A stretch of 64,000 nt of DNA, taken from contig NZ_MIGY01000003.1 in NCBI RefSeq assembly GCF_002940665.1, positions 911,573-975,572 on the forward strand. Direction: 5' to 3'. Positions 30,252 to 39,734 of this stretch are shown piece by piece. The translations under genes were made by a program, and so were the position numbers. Position 1 is the stretch's first letter, and each line of letters opens with the position of its first letter. The notes beneath the pieces are model-generated. The model was not told the DNA's origin and did no database searches. It saw only the letters and a list, made by a program, of their open reading frames with translations. This DNA is from Xanthomonas arboricola. GTDB lineage: Bacteria > Pseudomonadota > Gammaproteobacteria > Xanthomonadales > Xanthomonadaceae.

Positions 30252-31771
30252 GCAAACCGGCACGTCGCGGGCTGTCCATCTTTGCCCGTACCTTCGTGCT
30301 GCTGGCGGTGGCACTGCTCACTGCCCAGGCGGTCGGCATCGCCCTGCTGGTGATGCGCACTCCGGTCTACGAGCCGCCGGTGCATCCGCCGGAGGTGGTG
30401 GCGCTGCTGTCCACGCGCATGCCGGCCGGCACCCAGACCCTGACGGTGCACGAATCGGCCCAGGCCCCGCTGCCGCCGGCAGGCCAGGTGCGCGACGGGT
30501 TTGCCGAAATGCTGCTGGCCCATTGGCTGGATGTCCCCGAGCAGCGCGTGCGCTTCTACCGCAGCGCCGACGATCGTCAGGGCCCGCGCATCGGCATGTC
30601 CCCACCGCCGCGCATGCCCGGCCAATCGCAGGCATTCGGGGCCGATGATGGCGATGCCAGTTACGCCGACAATCGCCACGAGGCCTTGCAGCGCTCGCCG
30701 CCGGCGCCAGGCGACTGGCCGCACGAGCGCCCCCCCGGTGCCCCGCCGTTCGGCAATGGACTGCGTCCGGACGACAGCCCCGGCGCCTGGGAAAGCGAGC
30801 GCCTGACCCCGGGCGTGCCCTTGCTGGACGGCTTCACCGCCGCGCTGCAACAGCCCGATGGCCGCTGGCGCACGGTCGAATCGCCACCGCGGCGGCTGTC
30901 GGCCGAGTTCAAGACCCATGTGGTGCTGCTGTTCCTGGCCGGCCTGCTGGCCAACGTGCCGCTGGCGTGGTGGTTCTCGCGTGCGTTGTCGGCGCCGATC
31001 AAGCGCTTTGCCGAAGCCGCCGACCGGCTGGGCCGCAACCCGGATGCTGCCGCATTGCAACGCAGCGGCCCGCCGGAGATCGTGCGCGCGGCCGATTCGT
31101 TCAATGCGATGCAGGCCCGCCTGAACCGCCTGATCAACGAACGCACCCACATGGTGGCGGCGATCGCGCACGACCTGCGCACGCCGCTGGCGCGCCTGTC
31201 GTTCCGCCTGGACGGCCTGCAGCCGCCGTTGCGCGACAAGGCGCTGGCCGACATCGACGAGATGAAGGCGATGATTTCCGCCGCGCTGGATTTTATCCAG
31301 AACGATCGCCACCGCGGCAAACGCGCGCCGCTAGATCTGCGCCTGCTGGTGGAAAGCGTGGTCGACAACGCCACCGACATCGGCGCCGATGCCGAACTGC
31401 TGCCCGGCCCGGCGATCACCCTGGATGGCGACCCGCTGGCCTTGCGGCGCGCAGTGATGAACCTGCTGGAGAACGCGCTGAAATACGGCAAGCGCGCGCG
31501 CCTGCAACTGCAGCGCGACGGCGAAGAGGGCGTGCTGTGGATCGACGACGACGGCCCCGGCATCGACCCGACCCAGCGCGAACAGCTGCTGTTGCCGTTC
31601 GTGCGCGGCGAGTCCTCGCGCAATCGCGACACCGGCGGCATCGGGCTGGGCTTGTCGGTGGCGCACAGCATCGTGCTGGCGCATGGCGGCGACCTGCGCC
31701 TGGACAACCGTGCAACAGGTGGCGGCCTGCGGGTGACGGTGCGCCTGCCGTGCATGCCGGAGCGGCGCTAG
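30248..31771 (+). CDS. EnvZ-type sensor histidine kinase
   Basis: A 507-residue membrane kinase beginning with GTG inside the stop region of the response regulator. There is a first membrane helix (about 12-36), then an unusually long Pro/Gly-rich periplasmic region (about 37-220; RMPGQSQAF, APGDWPHERPPGAPPFG), a second helix (about 225-245), HAMP (about 246-297), then H-box AAIAHDLRTPLARLSF, N-box MNLLENALKYGKRA and G-boxes DDDGPGIDP and GIGLGLSVAHS. With the preceding regulator it forms a complete two-component system; the signal is unknown. Confidence 0.9.
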   Translation: MSKPARRGLSIFARTFVLLAVALLTAQAVGIALLVMRTPVYEPPVHPPEVVALLSTRMPAGTQTLTVHESAQAPLPPAGQVRDGFAEMLLAHWLDVPEQRVRFYRSADDRQGPRIGMSPPPRMPGQSQAFGADDGDASYADNRHEALQRSPPAPGDWPHERPPGAPPFGNGLRPDDSPGAWESERLTPGVPLLDGFTAALQQPDGRWRTVESPPRRLSAEFKTHVVLLFLAGLLANVPLAWWFSRALSAPIKRFAEAADRLGRNPDAAALQRSGPPEIVRAADSFNAMQARLNRLINERTHMVAAIAHDLRTPLARLSFRLDGLQPPLRDKALADIDEMKAMISAALDFIQNDRHRGKRAPLDLRLLVESVVDNATDIGADAELLPGPAITLDGDPLALRRAVMNLLENALKYGKRARLQLQRDGEEGVLWIDDDGPGIDPTQREQLLLPFVRGESSRNRDTGGIGLGLSVAHSIVLAHGGDLRLDNRATGGGLRVTVRLPCMPERR

Positions 31772-31906
31772 GGCCGGGTTGGAGTACGTTCTCTCGCCCG
31801 CAAGCTCGGGGGTGCCGGCCGGCGCGTATCCGAGAATTCACGCCTGCACACGACGATCCGCGCGATCGATCAGCCGCGCGCGACCACTGCTGCGATCAGC
31901 AAGCGC

Positions 31907-33271
31907 TCAGTACGCAAACTCGCGGAACACGCGATCGATGTCGCCCTTCCATGCACCGTGATACAGCGCCAGCTTGCGCTCGGCAGCAGTCACGCCGCTC
32001 TCGGCGATCTCGGCGATCACATCCACAAAGCCGGTTTCGTCCTGACCATCGGCATTCAGGCGCGCACGCCGACGCAGGCCCTCGCGGGCGATCTTGACCG
32101 CTTCCACCGCCAAATCGCGCACCGTGCCATTGCGGAACGGCAGGCCGAGCGCATGCTTGGGCACGCCGTCGCGCAGCGCGTGGCGCTCGGTGGTGCTGAA
32201 ATCCTTGACCAGATCCCAGGCCGCATCCAGCGCGGTGTCGTCGTACAGCAACCCCACCCAGAACGCCGACAGCGCGCACAGGCGGTCCCACGGGCCGGCG
32301 TCGGCGCCGCGCATTTCCAGATACTTCTTCAGGCGCACTTCCGGGAATGCGGTGGTCATGTGATCCGACCAGTCGCGCAGCGTCGGCAACGCGCCCGGCA
32401 ATGCCGGCAACCTGCCCTGCATGAAATCGCGGAAGCTCTGCCCGCTGGCATCGACGTAGACGCCGTCGCGGTAGGAGAAATACATCGGCACATCGAGCAG
32501 GTAATCGACATAGCGTTCGTAGCCGAAGCCGTCCTCGAACACGAAGTCCAGCATGCCGGTGCGGTCGGCGTCGGTATCGGTCCAGATGTGCGAGCGGTAG
32601 CTGAGGTAGCCGTTCGGCTTGCCTTCGGTGAACGGCGAATCGGCGAACAACGCGGTGGCGATCGGCTGCAACGCCAGCGACACGCGGAACTTCTTCACCA
32701 TGTCCGCTTCGGTGGCGTAATCCAGGTTGACCTGCACCGTGCAGGTGCGGGTCATCATGTCCAGGCCGAGCGAGCCGACCTTGGGCATGTAGTTCTTCAT
32801 GATCTGGTAGCGGCCCTTGGGCATCCACGGCATTTCATCGCGGCGCCACTTGGACTGGAAGCCCATGCCCAGGAACCCCAGCTGCAACTCACCGGCCACC
32901 TGCGCCACTTCGTCCAGATGGGTGCCGGTTTCCACGCAGGTGTGATGCAGGGTTTCCACCGCCGCACCCGACAGTTCCAGCTGGCCGGCCGGCTCCAGCG
33001 TCACCGAGGCGCCGTCGCGCAGCAGCGCGATGGTGTGGCCGTTTTCCTGCACCGGCTCCCAGCCGAAGCGCGTCAACCCGGTCAGCAGCGCCTGGATGCC
33101 GCGCTCGCCTTCGAACGTGGGCGCGCGCAGGTCGTCGAGCTGGAAGCCGAACTTTTCGTGCTCGGTGCCGATCCGCCAGTCAGCGCTGGGCTTCTCGCCG
33201 GAGGCCAGCACCTGGACCAGCTCCGCGCGTTCGGTGATCGGCGTTTCGGCAACGTGGCTGGGACTCGACAA
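31907..33271 (-). CDS. gshA: Glutamate-cysteine ligase, GCS2 (plant/proteobacterial) type
   Basis: About 454 residues of the proteobacterial/plant-type ligase that makes gamma-glutamylcysteine, the first step of glutathione synthesis. Family landmarks: [13 protein letters not shown] (about 33-45), [50 protein letters not shown] and the C-terminal [20 protein letters not shown]. The start is a TTG ([18 protein letters not shown], read as Met), which matches the family N-terminus. An in-frame ATG at 33355 would add 28 residues, but a -10-like TATAGT on this strand (33338-33343) lies inside that extension. Confidence 0.9.
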   Translation of the reverse strand: MSSPSHVAETPITERAELVQVLASGEKPSADWRIGTEHEKFGFQLDDLRAPTFEGERGIQALLTGLTRFGWEPVQENGHTIALLRDGASVTLEPAGQLELSGAAVETLHHTCVETGTHLDEVAQVAGELQLGFLGMGFQSKWRRDEMPWMPKGRYQIMKNYMPKVGSLGLDMMTRTCTVQVNLDYATEADMVKKFRVSLALQPIATALFADSPFTEGKPNGYLSYRSHIWTDTDADRTGMLDFVFEDGFGYERYVDYLLDVPMYFSYRDGVYVDASGQSFRDFMQGRLPALPGALPTLRDWSDHMTTAFPEVRLKKYLEMRGADAGPWDRLCALSAFWVGLLYDDTALDAAWDLVKDFSTTERHALRDGVPKHALGLPFRNGTVRDLAVEAVKIAREGLRRRARLNADGQDETGFVDVIAEIAESGVTAAERKLALYHGAWKGDIDRVFREFAY

Positions 33272-33599
33272 GGGCAGGCTCGCAAAAAAATTTAGGGGAA
33301 CGATGTGGGGGTCCTCCCCTGCCACCGCAAGGCCCGCACTATAACCGCAGGGCATGGAAAGAATTGCTGCCATCGGCCGGGTCTGACATTTCCATCCATG
33401 CGCACGGCGTGGCCGAGGCAGGCAGCAAGCGCTGGCGTGACCGCGGCACCCGGGGCCGGGCGTGACGGAGGGCACCGCAGGCCGCAACCGTCCAGGCTGA
33501 AACTGGCCCCCCGCAACTTCCCGCACGCGCGGATCCACGGCGTTTGATCGTCCGCAGCCGCGCAGCCGCGCAGCCGCGATCCTGTAGCATCGCCCGGCC
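33272..33599. other. Divergent gshA / AraC intergenic region
   Basis: No gene is seen in 328 bp. It contains a minus-strand TATAGT (33338-33343) as a possible gshA -10 element. Near 33553-33578 there is a short tandem tract of three GCAGCCGC-type units just upstream of the AraC gene. An A/T-rich stretch (33283-33294) separates the possible promoter from the gshA start. Confidence 0.35.
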
Positions 33600-34436
33600 A
33601 TGACCGTTGCGCCCACACCCACCGACGCCCTGCTCGCGCAGATGGCCAGCCTGCTGCATTGCGAGCGCGCCGAAGGGTTTGCCTGCGTGAGTGCGCGGCG
33701 CGAACACGGGGCGCGCTCGGTGGATCTGACCCAGGCGCAGTTCGCGATGGTGCTGCAGGGCCGCAAGCAGGTGCGCAGCGCGACCCAATCGCTGCAGTTC
33801 GTGCCGGGCGATCTGTTCCTGGTGACGCGCCGTTGCCGCATCGATGTGATCAACACGCCCGACCCGCAGACCGGGCTCTACCTGAGCGTGGTGGTCCCCC
33901 TCTGCGAAGAGGCGCTGGCCGCTGCACGCGCATTGTGGAACGAGCCGCTGCCCGAGGCCGGCGCCGACATCGCGCAACTGCCGGCGATCGATTTCGCGCT
34001 GACACTGCGGCAATGGCGCGATGCGCTGCAGCACGGCCTGTATACCGAAGCACGCCTGGCGCTGGCCGCACTGGTCGTCACCCTCTGCCGCCGCGGCCAC
34101 GGCGGCCTGTTGCTGCCGCCGGCGCCAAGCGTTGCCGAGCAGGTGCGTACGCTGATCACCGCGCAACCGCAGCGGGCGTGGCGCTCGCGCGATATCGAAG
34201 ACAGTCTTGGCATCAGCGGCGCCACCTTGCGCCGGCATCTGGCTGCCGAACACCGCTCGCTGCGCGAACTGATCACCGACGCGCGGCTGGCGCACGCCAT
34301 GGCCTTGCTCTACAGCACACGCTGGCCGCTCAAGACCGTGGCCGCGCGGGCCGGCTATCGCTCTACCCGCAGCTTCAGTCAGCGCTTCCAGCAGCGCTAC
34401 GGGCTGGATCCGGCCAGCATCGGCAATAGCCGCTAG
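33600..34436 (+). CDS. AraC-family regulator
   Basis: A 278-residue regulator. The N-terminal AraC_N-like cupin region (about 15-150, with [20 protein letters not shown]) is followed by the C-terminal double HTH (about 180-275): [20 protein letters not shown] and [20 protein letters not shown]. The target is not evident. It ends 104 bp before the MBL-fold gene on the same strand, which it may control. Confidence 0.86.
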   Translation: MTVAPTPTDALLAQMASLLHCERAEGFACVSARREHGARSVDLTQAQFAMVLQGRKQVRSATQSLQFVPGDLFLVTRRCRIDVINTPDPQTGLYLSVVVPLCEEALAAARALWNEPLPEAGADIAQLPAIDFALTLRQWRDALQHGLYTEARLALAALVVTLCRRGHGGLLLPPAPSVAEQVRTLITAQPQRAWRSRDIEDSLGISGATLRRHLAAEHRSLRELITDARLAHAMALLYSTRWPLKTVAARAGYRSTRSFSQRFQQRYGLDPASIGNSR

Positions 34437-34540
34437 ATCGCCGACGCGAGCGCTTCGCGCAGCGCAATGAGCGAATCGCGCAGGTCGCAGCGGCCAGCAT
34501 GGCGACACCGCGGCGCTTGCCGCCTGTCCTGGAGTTGCTC

Positions 34541-35518
34541 ATGCCTGTTTTTTCCGCCCTGCGTTCGCTGGCGCCGCTGTTGCTCGCCGCAAGCGCCACG
34601 CTGGCGCACGCCGCTGCGCCCGCATCCACCCACGCACAGGTCCCCGGCTTCTACCTGCAGCGCATCGGCACGCTGCGCGTCACCGCCTTGTTCGACGGCA
34701 GCGTGGCGTTGACGCGGCAACAGCTGTCCAACGTGGCCCCGGCAGAGCGCGACCGCCTGCTCGCGCAGGGCTACGTGCCCGAAGACGGCAAGGGGCTGCA
34801 GACGGCAGTCAACGCCTATCTGATCCAGGACGGCAGCCACCTCAGCCTGGTCGATACCGGCACCGCGCAGTGCCTGGGGCCCGGCCTGGGTCAGGTGCTG
34901 AGTAACCTGCGCGCCGCCGGTTACGACCCCGCCCAGGTCGACGATGTGCTGCTCACCCACGCGCATCCGGACCACCTGTGCGGGCTGCTCGATGCACAGG
35001 GCAGGCCGGCCTTTCCCGACGCCACGGTGTGGCTGTCCGAGGCCGATGCCGCGTACTGGCTGGATCCGGCCTCGGAGGCCGGTGCCGCGCCGACGCTGCA
35101 GTTCGCCTTCCCACTGGCACGCGCAGCGGTGGCGCCGTATCAGGCCCAGGGTCGGCTGCGCCGCTTCCAGCCCGGCATCAGCGCATTGCCGGCCGGCATC
35201 ACCGCGCTGGACAGCCAGGGCCACACGCCCGGCCACGTCTCCTATCGCTTCGACGGTGGCGCCGGCAACACCGTGCTGGTGTGGGGCGATGTGCTGCATT
35301 ACCACGCGGTGCAGTTTGCCCGGCCGGACGCCTCGTTCGAGGCCGACAGCGACCGCAGCAAGGCGATCGCCTCACGGCGTCGTCTGCTGGCGCAGGCCGC
35401 CGACGGCCGCTGGTGGGTGGCCGGTGCGCATCTGCCGTTCCCGGGCCTGGGTCATGTACGCCGCGAGGGCAAGGCGTTCGCCTGGGTGCCGACCGAGTTC
35501 GGCGCGGTGCCGCAATGA
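34541..35518 (+). CDS. Exported MBL-fold metallohydrolase
   Basis: A 325-residue protein. The signal peptide MPVFSALRSLAPLLLAASAT (cleavage near AHAA) precedes a metallo-beta-lactamase fold with LVDTGTAQCLGPGLG, the metal motif LLTHAHPDHLCG (HxHxDH), SQGHTPGHVSYRF and WGDVLHYHA. It is likely a periplasmic zinc hydrolase of the quorum-quenching/GumP-like group; the substrate is unknown. GGAG about 10 nt upstream supports the start at 34541 over a longer reading from 34499. Confidence 0.87.
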   Translation: MPVFSALRSLAPLLLAASATLAHAAAPASTHAQVPGFYLQRIGTLRVTALFDGSVALTRQQLSNVAPAERDRLLAQGYVPEDGKGLQTAVNAYLIQDGSHLSLVDTGTAQCLGPGLGQVLSNLRAAGYDPAQVDDVLLTHAHPDHLCGLLDAQGRPAFPDATVWLSEADAAYWLDPASEAGAAPTLQFAFPLARAAVAPYQAQGRLRRFQPGISALPAGITALDSQGHTPGHVSYRFDGGAGNTVLVWGDVLHYHAVQFARPDASFEADSDRSKAIASRRRLLAQAADGRWWVAGAHLPFPGLGHVRREGKAFAWVPTEFGAVPQ

Positions 35519-35523
35519 AAAAA

Positions 35524-35545
35524 ACGGCGAGCCCTGGCTCGCCGT
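35524..35545 (-). terminator. Intrinsic terminator of engB
   Basis: A perfect 10-bp stem, ACGGCGAGCC / GGCTCGCCGT, with a 2-nt loop. On the minus strand it is followed by a run of seven T. It lies 46 bp after the engB stop and 5 bp after the stop of the convergent MBL gene. Confidence 0.85.
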
Positions 35546-35591
35546 CCTGATGCTCTGAAGGCCAGGCGTCATGCGCCAGGCCCGGCCCGGC

Positions 35592-36215
35592 TCACTCCGC
35601 GGCAGGCGCCGCGACGTCCAGGCCCAGCCAGCCGCCGACGATGCCGCGCAACTCGTCCACGCCCTGGCGCGACTCGCCGGAGTAGGTCTGCACGGTCACG
35701 CTGTCGCCGAAGCGCGAGGTCACTTCCTTCTTGACCTTCTGCAACGTCTGCATCTGCTGGCCACGGCCGAGCTTGTCGGCCTTGGTCAGCAAACCGTGCG
35801 CGGGCAGGCCGCGCTCGGCCGCATAGCCGAGCATCTGCAGGTCGTAATCCTTGAGCGGATGGCGGATGTCCATCACCACCACCAGCCCGCGCAGGGCTTC
35901 GCGGGTGCGGAAATAGCGGTCGATGAAGGCCTGCCAGTGCGCCTGCAGGTCCTGCGGCACCTTGGCGTAGCCGTAACCGGGCAGATCCACCAGATAGCGC
36001 TCGGGCTGGATCTGGAAGAACACCAGCTGCTGGGTGCGGCCGGGGGTCTTGGACACGCGCGCCAGTGCGTTCTGGCGGGTCAGCGCGTTGAGCGCGCTGG
36101 ATTTTCCGGCGTTGGAGCGGCCGGCGAAGGCGACCTCGTAGCCGCCATCGTCGGGCAATTGCCGGGCGTTGTGGGCGGACAGGTGGTAGCGGGCTTGTTC
36201 GATAAGGAGCGACAT
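35592..36215 (-). CDS. engB: Ribosome-biogenesis GTPase EngB/YsxC
   Basis: A 207-residue TrmE-Era-EngA-EngB-Septin-family GTPase. G1 GRSNAGKSSALN (about 33-44), switch region TPGRTQQ, G3 DLPGYG, G4 TKADKL and G5-like SGESRQG are all present. It is required for large ribosomal subunit assembly. The start MSLLIEQARYHLSAHN at 36215 is the usual EngB N-terminus. It is divergent from cytochrome c4, a conserved arrangement in many gammaproteobacteria. Confidence 0.94.
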   Translation of the reverse strand: MSLLIEQARYHLSAHNARQLPDDGGYEVAFAGRSNAGKSSALNALTRQNALARVSKTPGRTQQLVFFQIQPERYLVDLPGYGYAKVPQDLQAHWQAFIDRYFRTREALRGLVVVMDIRHPLKDYDLQMLGYAAERGLPAHGLLTKADKLGRGQQMQTLQKVKKEVTSRFGDSVTVQTYSGESRQGVDELRGIVGGWLGLDVAAPAAE

Positions 36216-36359
36216 CTCCCTAGGATCGCACGTTCGGGGCCTGACGGTTTTGCTGCACTGTTCGTTGACCCTGGCGCAAAGGCGTGTCGATAATCGAAGC
36301 ACGCCTGCCACAGCCAGCACCCAACGCGCGCGGGCCGGGTCCATACGGAGCTTTAGCTG

Positions 36360-37157
36360 ATGCGCCATGCTCGTGTGCTAGTCCTCGCCGCCCTCGCCGT
36401 GCCGGTCATCGCCGCCGTGGCGTTTGCGCAGTCGGCGGTCACGCCGATCCCCGATCCGCCGCCGGTGCGCATTGCCCCGCTGGAGGTGGACCTGTCCAAG
36501 ACCACCTGGGGCGATGCCAAGGCCGGCCAGACCAAGGCCGCCGCCTGCGCGGCCTGCCATGGCCCGGACGGCAATCCGGCGGTGGCCATGTACCCGCGCA
36601 TCGCCGGCCAGACCGAGCGCTACGTGGCGCACCAGGTCGCCTTGATCGCCAGCGGCGAGCGCAATACCGGCATGTCGGCGGTGATGGTGCCGTTCGTCAA
36701 GGACCTCACCGCGCAGGACATGCGCGACCTGGGCGCCTACTTCGCCACGCAGAAAGCCGCTGCCGGGGTGGCCGACGATGCGGTGGTCAACGAGGGGCCG
36801 TACCAGGGCCTGAAGTTCTACCAAGTCGGCGAGAAGCTCTACCGCAGCGGCGATGTCGCGCGCGGCGTGCCGGCCTGCATGGCCTGCCATGGGCCGTCCG
36901 GCAGCGGCAATCCGGGCCCGGCGTATCCGCGCCTGGGCGGCCAGCATGCCGAGTACGTGGCGCGGCGCCTGAAGGAATACCAGGCCGGCACCACCCAGGA
37001 GCGCAACCCGGCGCTGTTCAATATCATGGCGCAGGTGGCGCACCCGCTGACCGAGCAGGAGATCCAGGCGCTGGCCAGCTATCTGCAGGGTCTGCACGAC
37101 CGCGCCGACGATGCCGCCGCCGCGCAACTGCCCGCAGCAACGCCCGCACGCTCATGA
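36360..37157 (+). CDS. Cytochrome c4, di-heme
   Basis: A 265-residue periplasmic c-type cytochrome. The signal peptide ends near AVAFAQS (about residue 24). Two homologous heme domains follow, each with one CXXCH: CAACHG (about 62-67) and CMACHG (about 178-183), with distal Met ligands in NTGMSAVM and in the second domain. It transfers electrons to terminal oxidases. Downstream are two thiol-disulfide lipoproteins in the same direction, an arrangement also seen elsewhere (cycA-dsbA). Confidence 0.92.
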   Translation: MRHARVLVLAALAVPVIAAVAFAQSAVTPIPDPPPVRIAPLEVDLSKTTWGDAKAGQTKAAACAACHGPDGNPAVAMYPRIAGQTERYVAHQVALIASGERNTGMSAVMVPFVKDLTAQDMRDLGAYFATQKAAAGVADDAVVNEGPYQGLKFYQVGEKLYRSGDVARGVPACMACHGPSGSGNPGPAYPRLGGQHAEYVARRLKEYQAGTTQERNPALFNIMAQVAHPLTEQEIQALASYLQGLHDRADDAAAAQLPAATPARS

Positions 37158-37186
37158 GCTGACCGCCGCAACCGCCACAGCGTGTC

Positions 37187-37214
37187 ACGACGCCGGTCCC
37201 GCGACCGGCGTCGT
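37187..37214 (+). terminator. Hairpin after cytochrome c4
   Basis: ACGACGCCGGTC (37187-37198) pairs perfectly with GACCGGCGTCGT (37203-37214) around a 4-nt CCGC loop. Only a short T-run (CGTTTC) follows. It may attenuate read-through into the first dsbA-like gene. Confidence 0.6.
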
Positions 37215-37253
37215 CGTTTCCCGCCCTCCCCCTTCCCACCCCACGGAGCCTGC

Positions 37254-37904
37254 ATGAATCTGCTTTCCCGCCTGTCCCTGCTGTTGTTGCTGTTGATGCC
37301 GCTGGCGGCCTGTGCCGCCGACAAGAACGCCCCGCCGGTCGAAGGCGACGACTACATCGTCATCGACGGCGGCCAGCCGTACGCGCCGCTGGCCGGCAAG
37401 GTGGAAGTGGTCGAGGTGTTCGGCTACACCTGTCCGCACTGCGCGCACTTCGAGCCAACCCTGGAGGCCTGGGTGGCCAAGCAGCCGTCGTATGTGCGCT
37501 TCACCCCGGTGCCGGCGGCCTTCGGCGGGTTCTGGGATGCCTTCGCGCGTGCCTACTTCGCCGCCGACATCCTGGGCGTGGCCAAGCGCAGCCATCGCGC
37601 CATGTTCGAGGCGATCCACGAAAAGCAGACCGTGCCGACCCAGAACGTCGCCCCGGAGGAACTGGCCGCCTTCTATGCCGGCTACGGCGTGCCGCAGCAG
37701 CGCTTCATCGAGACCTACAAGAGCCAGGCGGTCGATGCCAGGCTCGATGCCGCGCGCGAGTTCGCCAAGCGCAGCAAGCTGCCCGGCACCCCGGCGATCA
37801 TCGTCAACGGACGCTATCTGATCGGCGCGCGCAACTACCCGGACATGCTGCGCGTGGCCGACTACCTGATCGCCCGCGAACACGCTGCGCCTGCCAAGCG
37901 CTGA
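37254..37904 (+). CDS. DsbA-family thiol-disulfide oxidoreductase, lipoprotein form (CPHC)
   Basis: A 216-residue predicted lipoprotein: signal MNLLSRLSLLLLLLMPLAAC with the lipobox Cys at residue 20. It has a DsbA thioredoxin fold with active site FGYTCPHCAHFEP (about 57-69) and cis-Pro loop GTPAIIVNG (about 178-186). CPHC is the classical DsbA dithiol, so it probably introduces disulfides in periplasmic proteins. The paralogue follows 91 bp downstream. The start at 37254 is supported by GGAG a few bases upstream. Confidence 0.92.
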   Translation: MNLLSRLSLLLLLLMPLAACAADKNAPPVEGDDYIVIDGGQPYAPLAGKVEVVEVFGYTCPHCAHFEPTLEAWVAKQPSYVRFTPVPAAFGGFWDAFARAYFAADILGVAKRSHRAMFEAIHEKQTVPTQNVAPEELAAFYAGYGVPQQRFIETYKSQAVDARLDAAREFAKRSKLPGTPAIIVNGRYLIGARNYPDMLRVADYLIAREHAAPAKR

Positions 37905-37995
37905 ACCGCGTAACCGCCACCGACGGCCGCCCGTGGCATCATGCGCCCCGCGGCCGTCCGGCCCTTTCCTCGCCCCACGCTGGAGATCCAATCCG

Positions 37996-38811
37996 ATGAA
38001 GACCCGCTTCGCCCTGACGCTGATGGCGCTGCTGCCGATCCTGGTCGCCTGCAAGGCCCAGGACGGCTCGTCCGATACCGCACCTGCCGCCACCACGCCG
38101 GCTGCCGAAACGGCGCCTGCTCCGGCCGCTGCCACGCCGGCCGCCGACCCCGCCGCACCGCCTGCAGTTGGCGAGAGCGCCAGCACCCCGCCGGCCGCCG
38201 CCCCCAGCGCCGCACCGCGCGCGCCGAACGGCCCCGAACCGGTCGCCGGCACCGACTATCTGGATATCGAAGGCGGCCAGCCGTACCAGCAGGCCGCCGG
38301 CAAGATCGAAGTGGCCGAGGTCTTCGGCTATGTCTGCCCCGCCTGCAACGCGTTCCAGCCGCTGATCGGGCCGTGGAAGGCCGGCTTGCCGTCGGACGTG
38401 CACTTTGTCTACGTGCCGGCGATGTTCGGCGGCCCGTGGGACGACTACGGCCGTGCGTTCTACGCCGCCGAAACCCTGGGTGTGCAGGAAAAGACCCACG
38501 AAGCGCTGTACAAGGCCATCCACACCGAGCAGACCCTCAAGGGTGAGCGCGGCAAGGATTCGGTGCAGGACATCGCCGCGTTCTACGCCAAGTACGGCGT
38601 GGACCAGAAGACCTTCATCGACACCATGAGCAGCTTCGGCGTGTCGGCCAAGACCAACCGCGCCAAGCAGTTCGCCACCCGCAGCAAGCTCACCGGCACC
38701 CCGTCGCTGATCGTCAACGGCAAGTACCTGGTCAAGGGCCAGAGCTTCCCGGACATGCTGCGCATCGCCGATCACCTGATTGCGCGCGAACGCGCCACGC
38801 TGGCCAAGTGA
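37996..38811 (+). CDS. DsbA-family thiol-disulfide oxidoreductase, lipoprotein form (CPAC)
   Basis: A 271-residue paralogue of the preceding gene. Lipoprotein signal MKTRFALTLMALLPILVAC (Cys19) is followed by an Ala/Pro/Thr-rich linker of about 70 residues and a DsbA fold with active site FGYVCPACNAF and cis-Pro loop GTPSLIVNG. The CPAC dithiol and the long flexible tether distinguish it from its neighbour. It may reach substrates further from the anchoring membrane or work at a different redox potential; that is inference. Confidence 0.92.
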   Translation: MKTRFALTLMALLPILVACKAQDGSSDTAPAATTPAAETAPAPAAATPAADPAAPPAVGESASTPPAAAPSAAPRAPNGPEPVAGTDYLDIEGGQPYQQAAGKIEVAEVFGYVCPACNAFQPLIGPWKAGLPSDVHFVYVPAMFGGPWDDYGRAFYAAETLGVQEKTHEALYKAIHTEQTLKGERGKDSVQDIAAFYAKYGVDQKTFIDTMSSFGVSAKTNRAKQFATRSKLTGTPSLIVNGKYLVKGQSFPDMLRIADHLIARERATLAK

Positions 38812-38830
38812 TCCTGTCGATCGCAGCCCT

Positions 38831-39598
38831 GTGAACGCTTCGGATTCGCGCACCCTGCGGGTGCTGACCGCCAACATCCAGGCCGGCTCCAGCACCCGCC
38901 GTTACAGCGATTACGTCACGCGCAGCTGGTCGCATGCGTTGCCGCTGGGCAGCAAGCGCACCAGCCTGGACAGCATCGCCAAACTGGCCGGCGAGCGCGA
39001 TATCGTCGGCCTGCAGGAAGCCGATCCGGGCAGCCTGCGCTCGGGTTTCACCAACCAGACCCACTACTTGGCCGAGCGCGCCGGCTTCCATTACTGGAGC
39101 CACCAACCCAACCGCCGCATGGGCGGTGTCGCCTCCAGCGCCAACGGCTTGCTCAGCAAGCTGGAACCGCTGGAAGTGCAGGACCACGCCCTGCCCGGCC
39201 GGATCGGCGGGCGCGGCATCCTGCTGGCCAAGTTCGGGCAGGGTCGCAAAGGCCTGGCGGTCGCAGTGGCGCATCTGTCGTTGGGCGCCAACTCGCGCAT
39301 GGCGCAACTGGCCTTCATCGCCGAGTTGTTGTCCGAGCATCCCAACGCGATGTTGATGGGCGATTTCAACTGCATGGCCGACCGGCCGGAAATGCAGGCG
39401 CTGTACCGGCACACGCGATTGCAACCGCCGAGCTGCGAAGTGCATACGTTTCCCAGCTGGCGTCCGGATCGGGCGATCGACCATATCCTGGTCAGCGACA
39501 GCTTGAAGATCGAACATATCGAAGCGATTCCCGCAGCGTTCTCCGACCATCTTGCGGTCGGCATGGATATCCGCGTACCGCTGCCCCTGCTGCGCTAG
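38831..39598 (+). CDS. Endonuclease/exonuclease/phosphatase-family hydrolase
   Basis: A 255-residue EEP-superfamily protein starting at a GTG (VNASDSRTLRVLTANIQ, read as Met). Motifs: TANIQAG, metal-binding GLQEAD, catalytic-region VAHLSLG, GDFNCMADRPE and terminal AAFSDHLAVGMDI. The fold covers DNases, lipid and sphingolipid phosphodiesterases and phosphatases; the substrate is not predictable. The start follows the second dsbA-like gene by 19 bp, so the two are probably co-transcribed. Confidence 0.84.
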   Translation: MNASDSRTLRVLTANIQAGSSTRRYSDYVTRSWSHALPLGSKRTSLDSIAKLAGERDIVGLQEADPGSLRSGFTNQTHYLAERAGFHYWSHQPNRRMGGVASSANGLLSKLEPLEVQDHALPGRIGGRGILLAKFGQGRKGLAVAVAHLSLGANSRMAQLAFIAELLSEHPNAMLMGDFNCMADRPEMQALYRHTRLQPPSCEVHTFPSWRPDRAIDHILVSDSLKIEHIEAIPAAFSDHLAVGMDIRVPLPLLR

Positions 39599-39659
39599 CA
39601 AGCACGCAACGTGGCCATGGGTTCGCACTGGCGGACTCGACCGATGACACCCCCTCGAC

Positions 39660-39689
39660 ACCGCCTGTGCGATAACGCAGGCGGTTTTT
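39660..39689 (+). terminator. Intrinsic terminator before betT
   Basis: ACCGCCTG / CAGGCGGT, an 8-bp stem with a 10-nt loop, is followed by five T. It lies 61 bp after the EEP hydrolase stop, separating that transcript from betT. Confidence 0.85.
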
Positions 39690-39734
39690 CGTTGGGAGCA
39701 CCGCACGTGATACGCGTCATATGAGTGTGTCGGC

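Noticed and set aside
33553-33578. Variable-number tandem repeat near the AraC gene
   Set aside because: Only about three short GCAGCCGC units, compatible with chance in GC-rich DNA.
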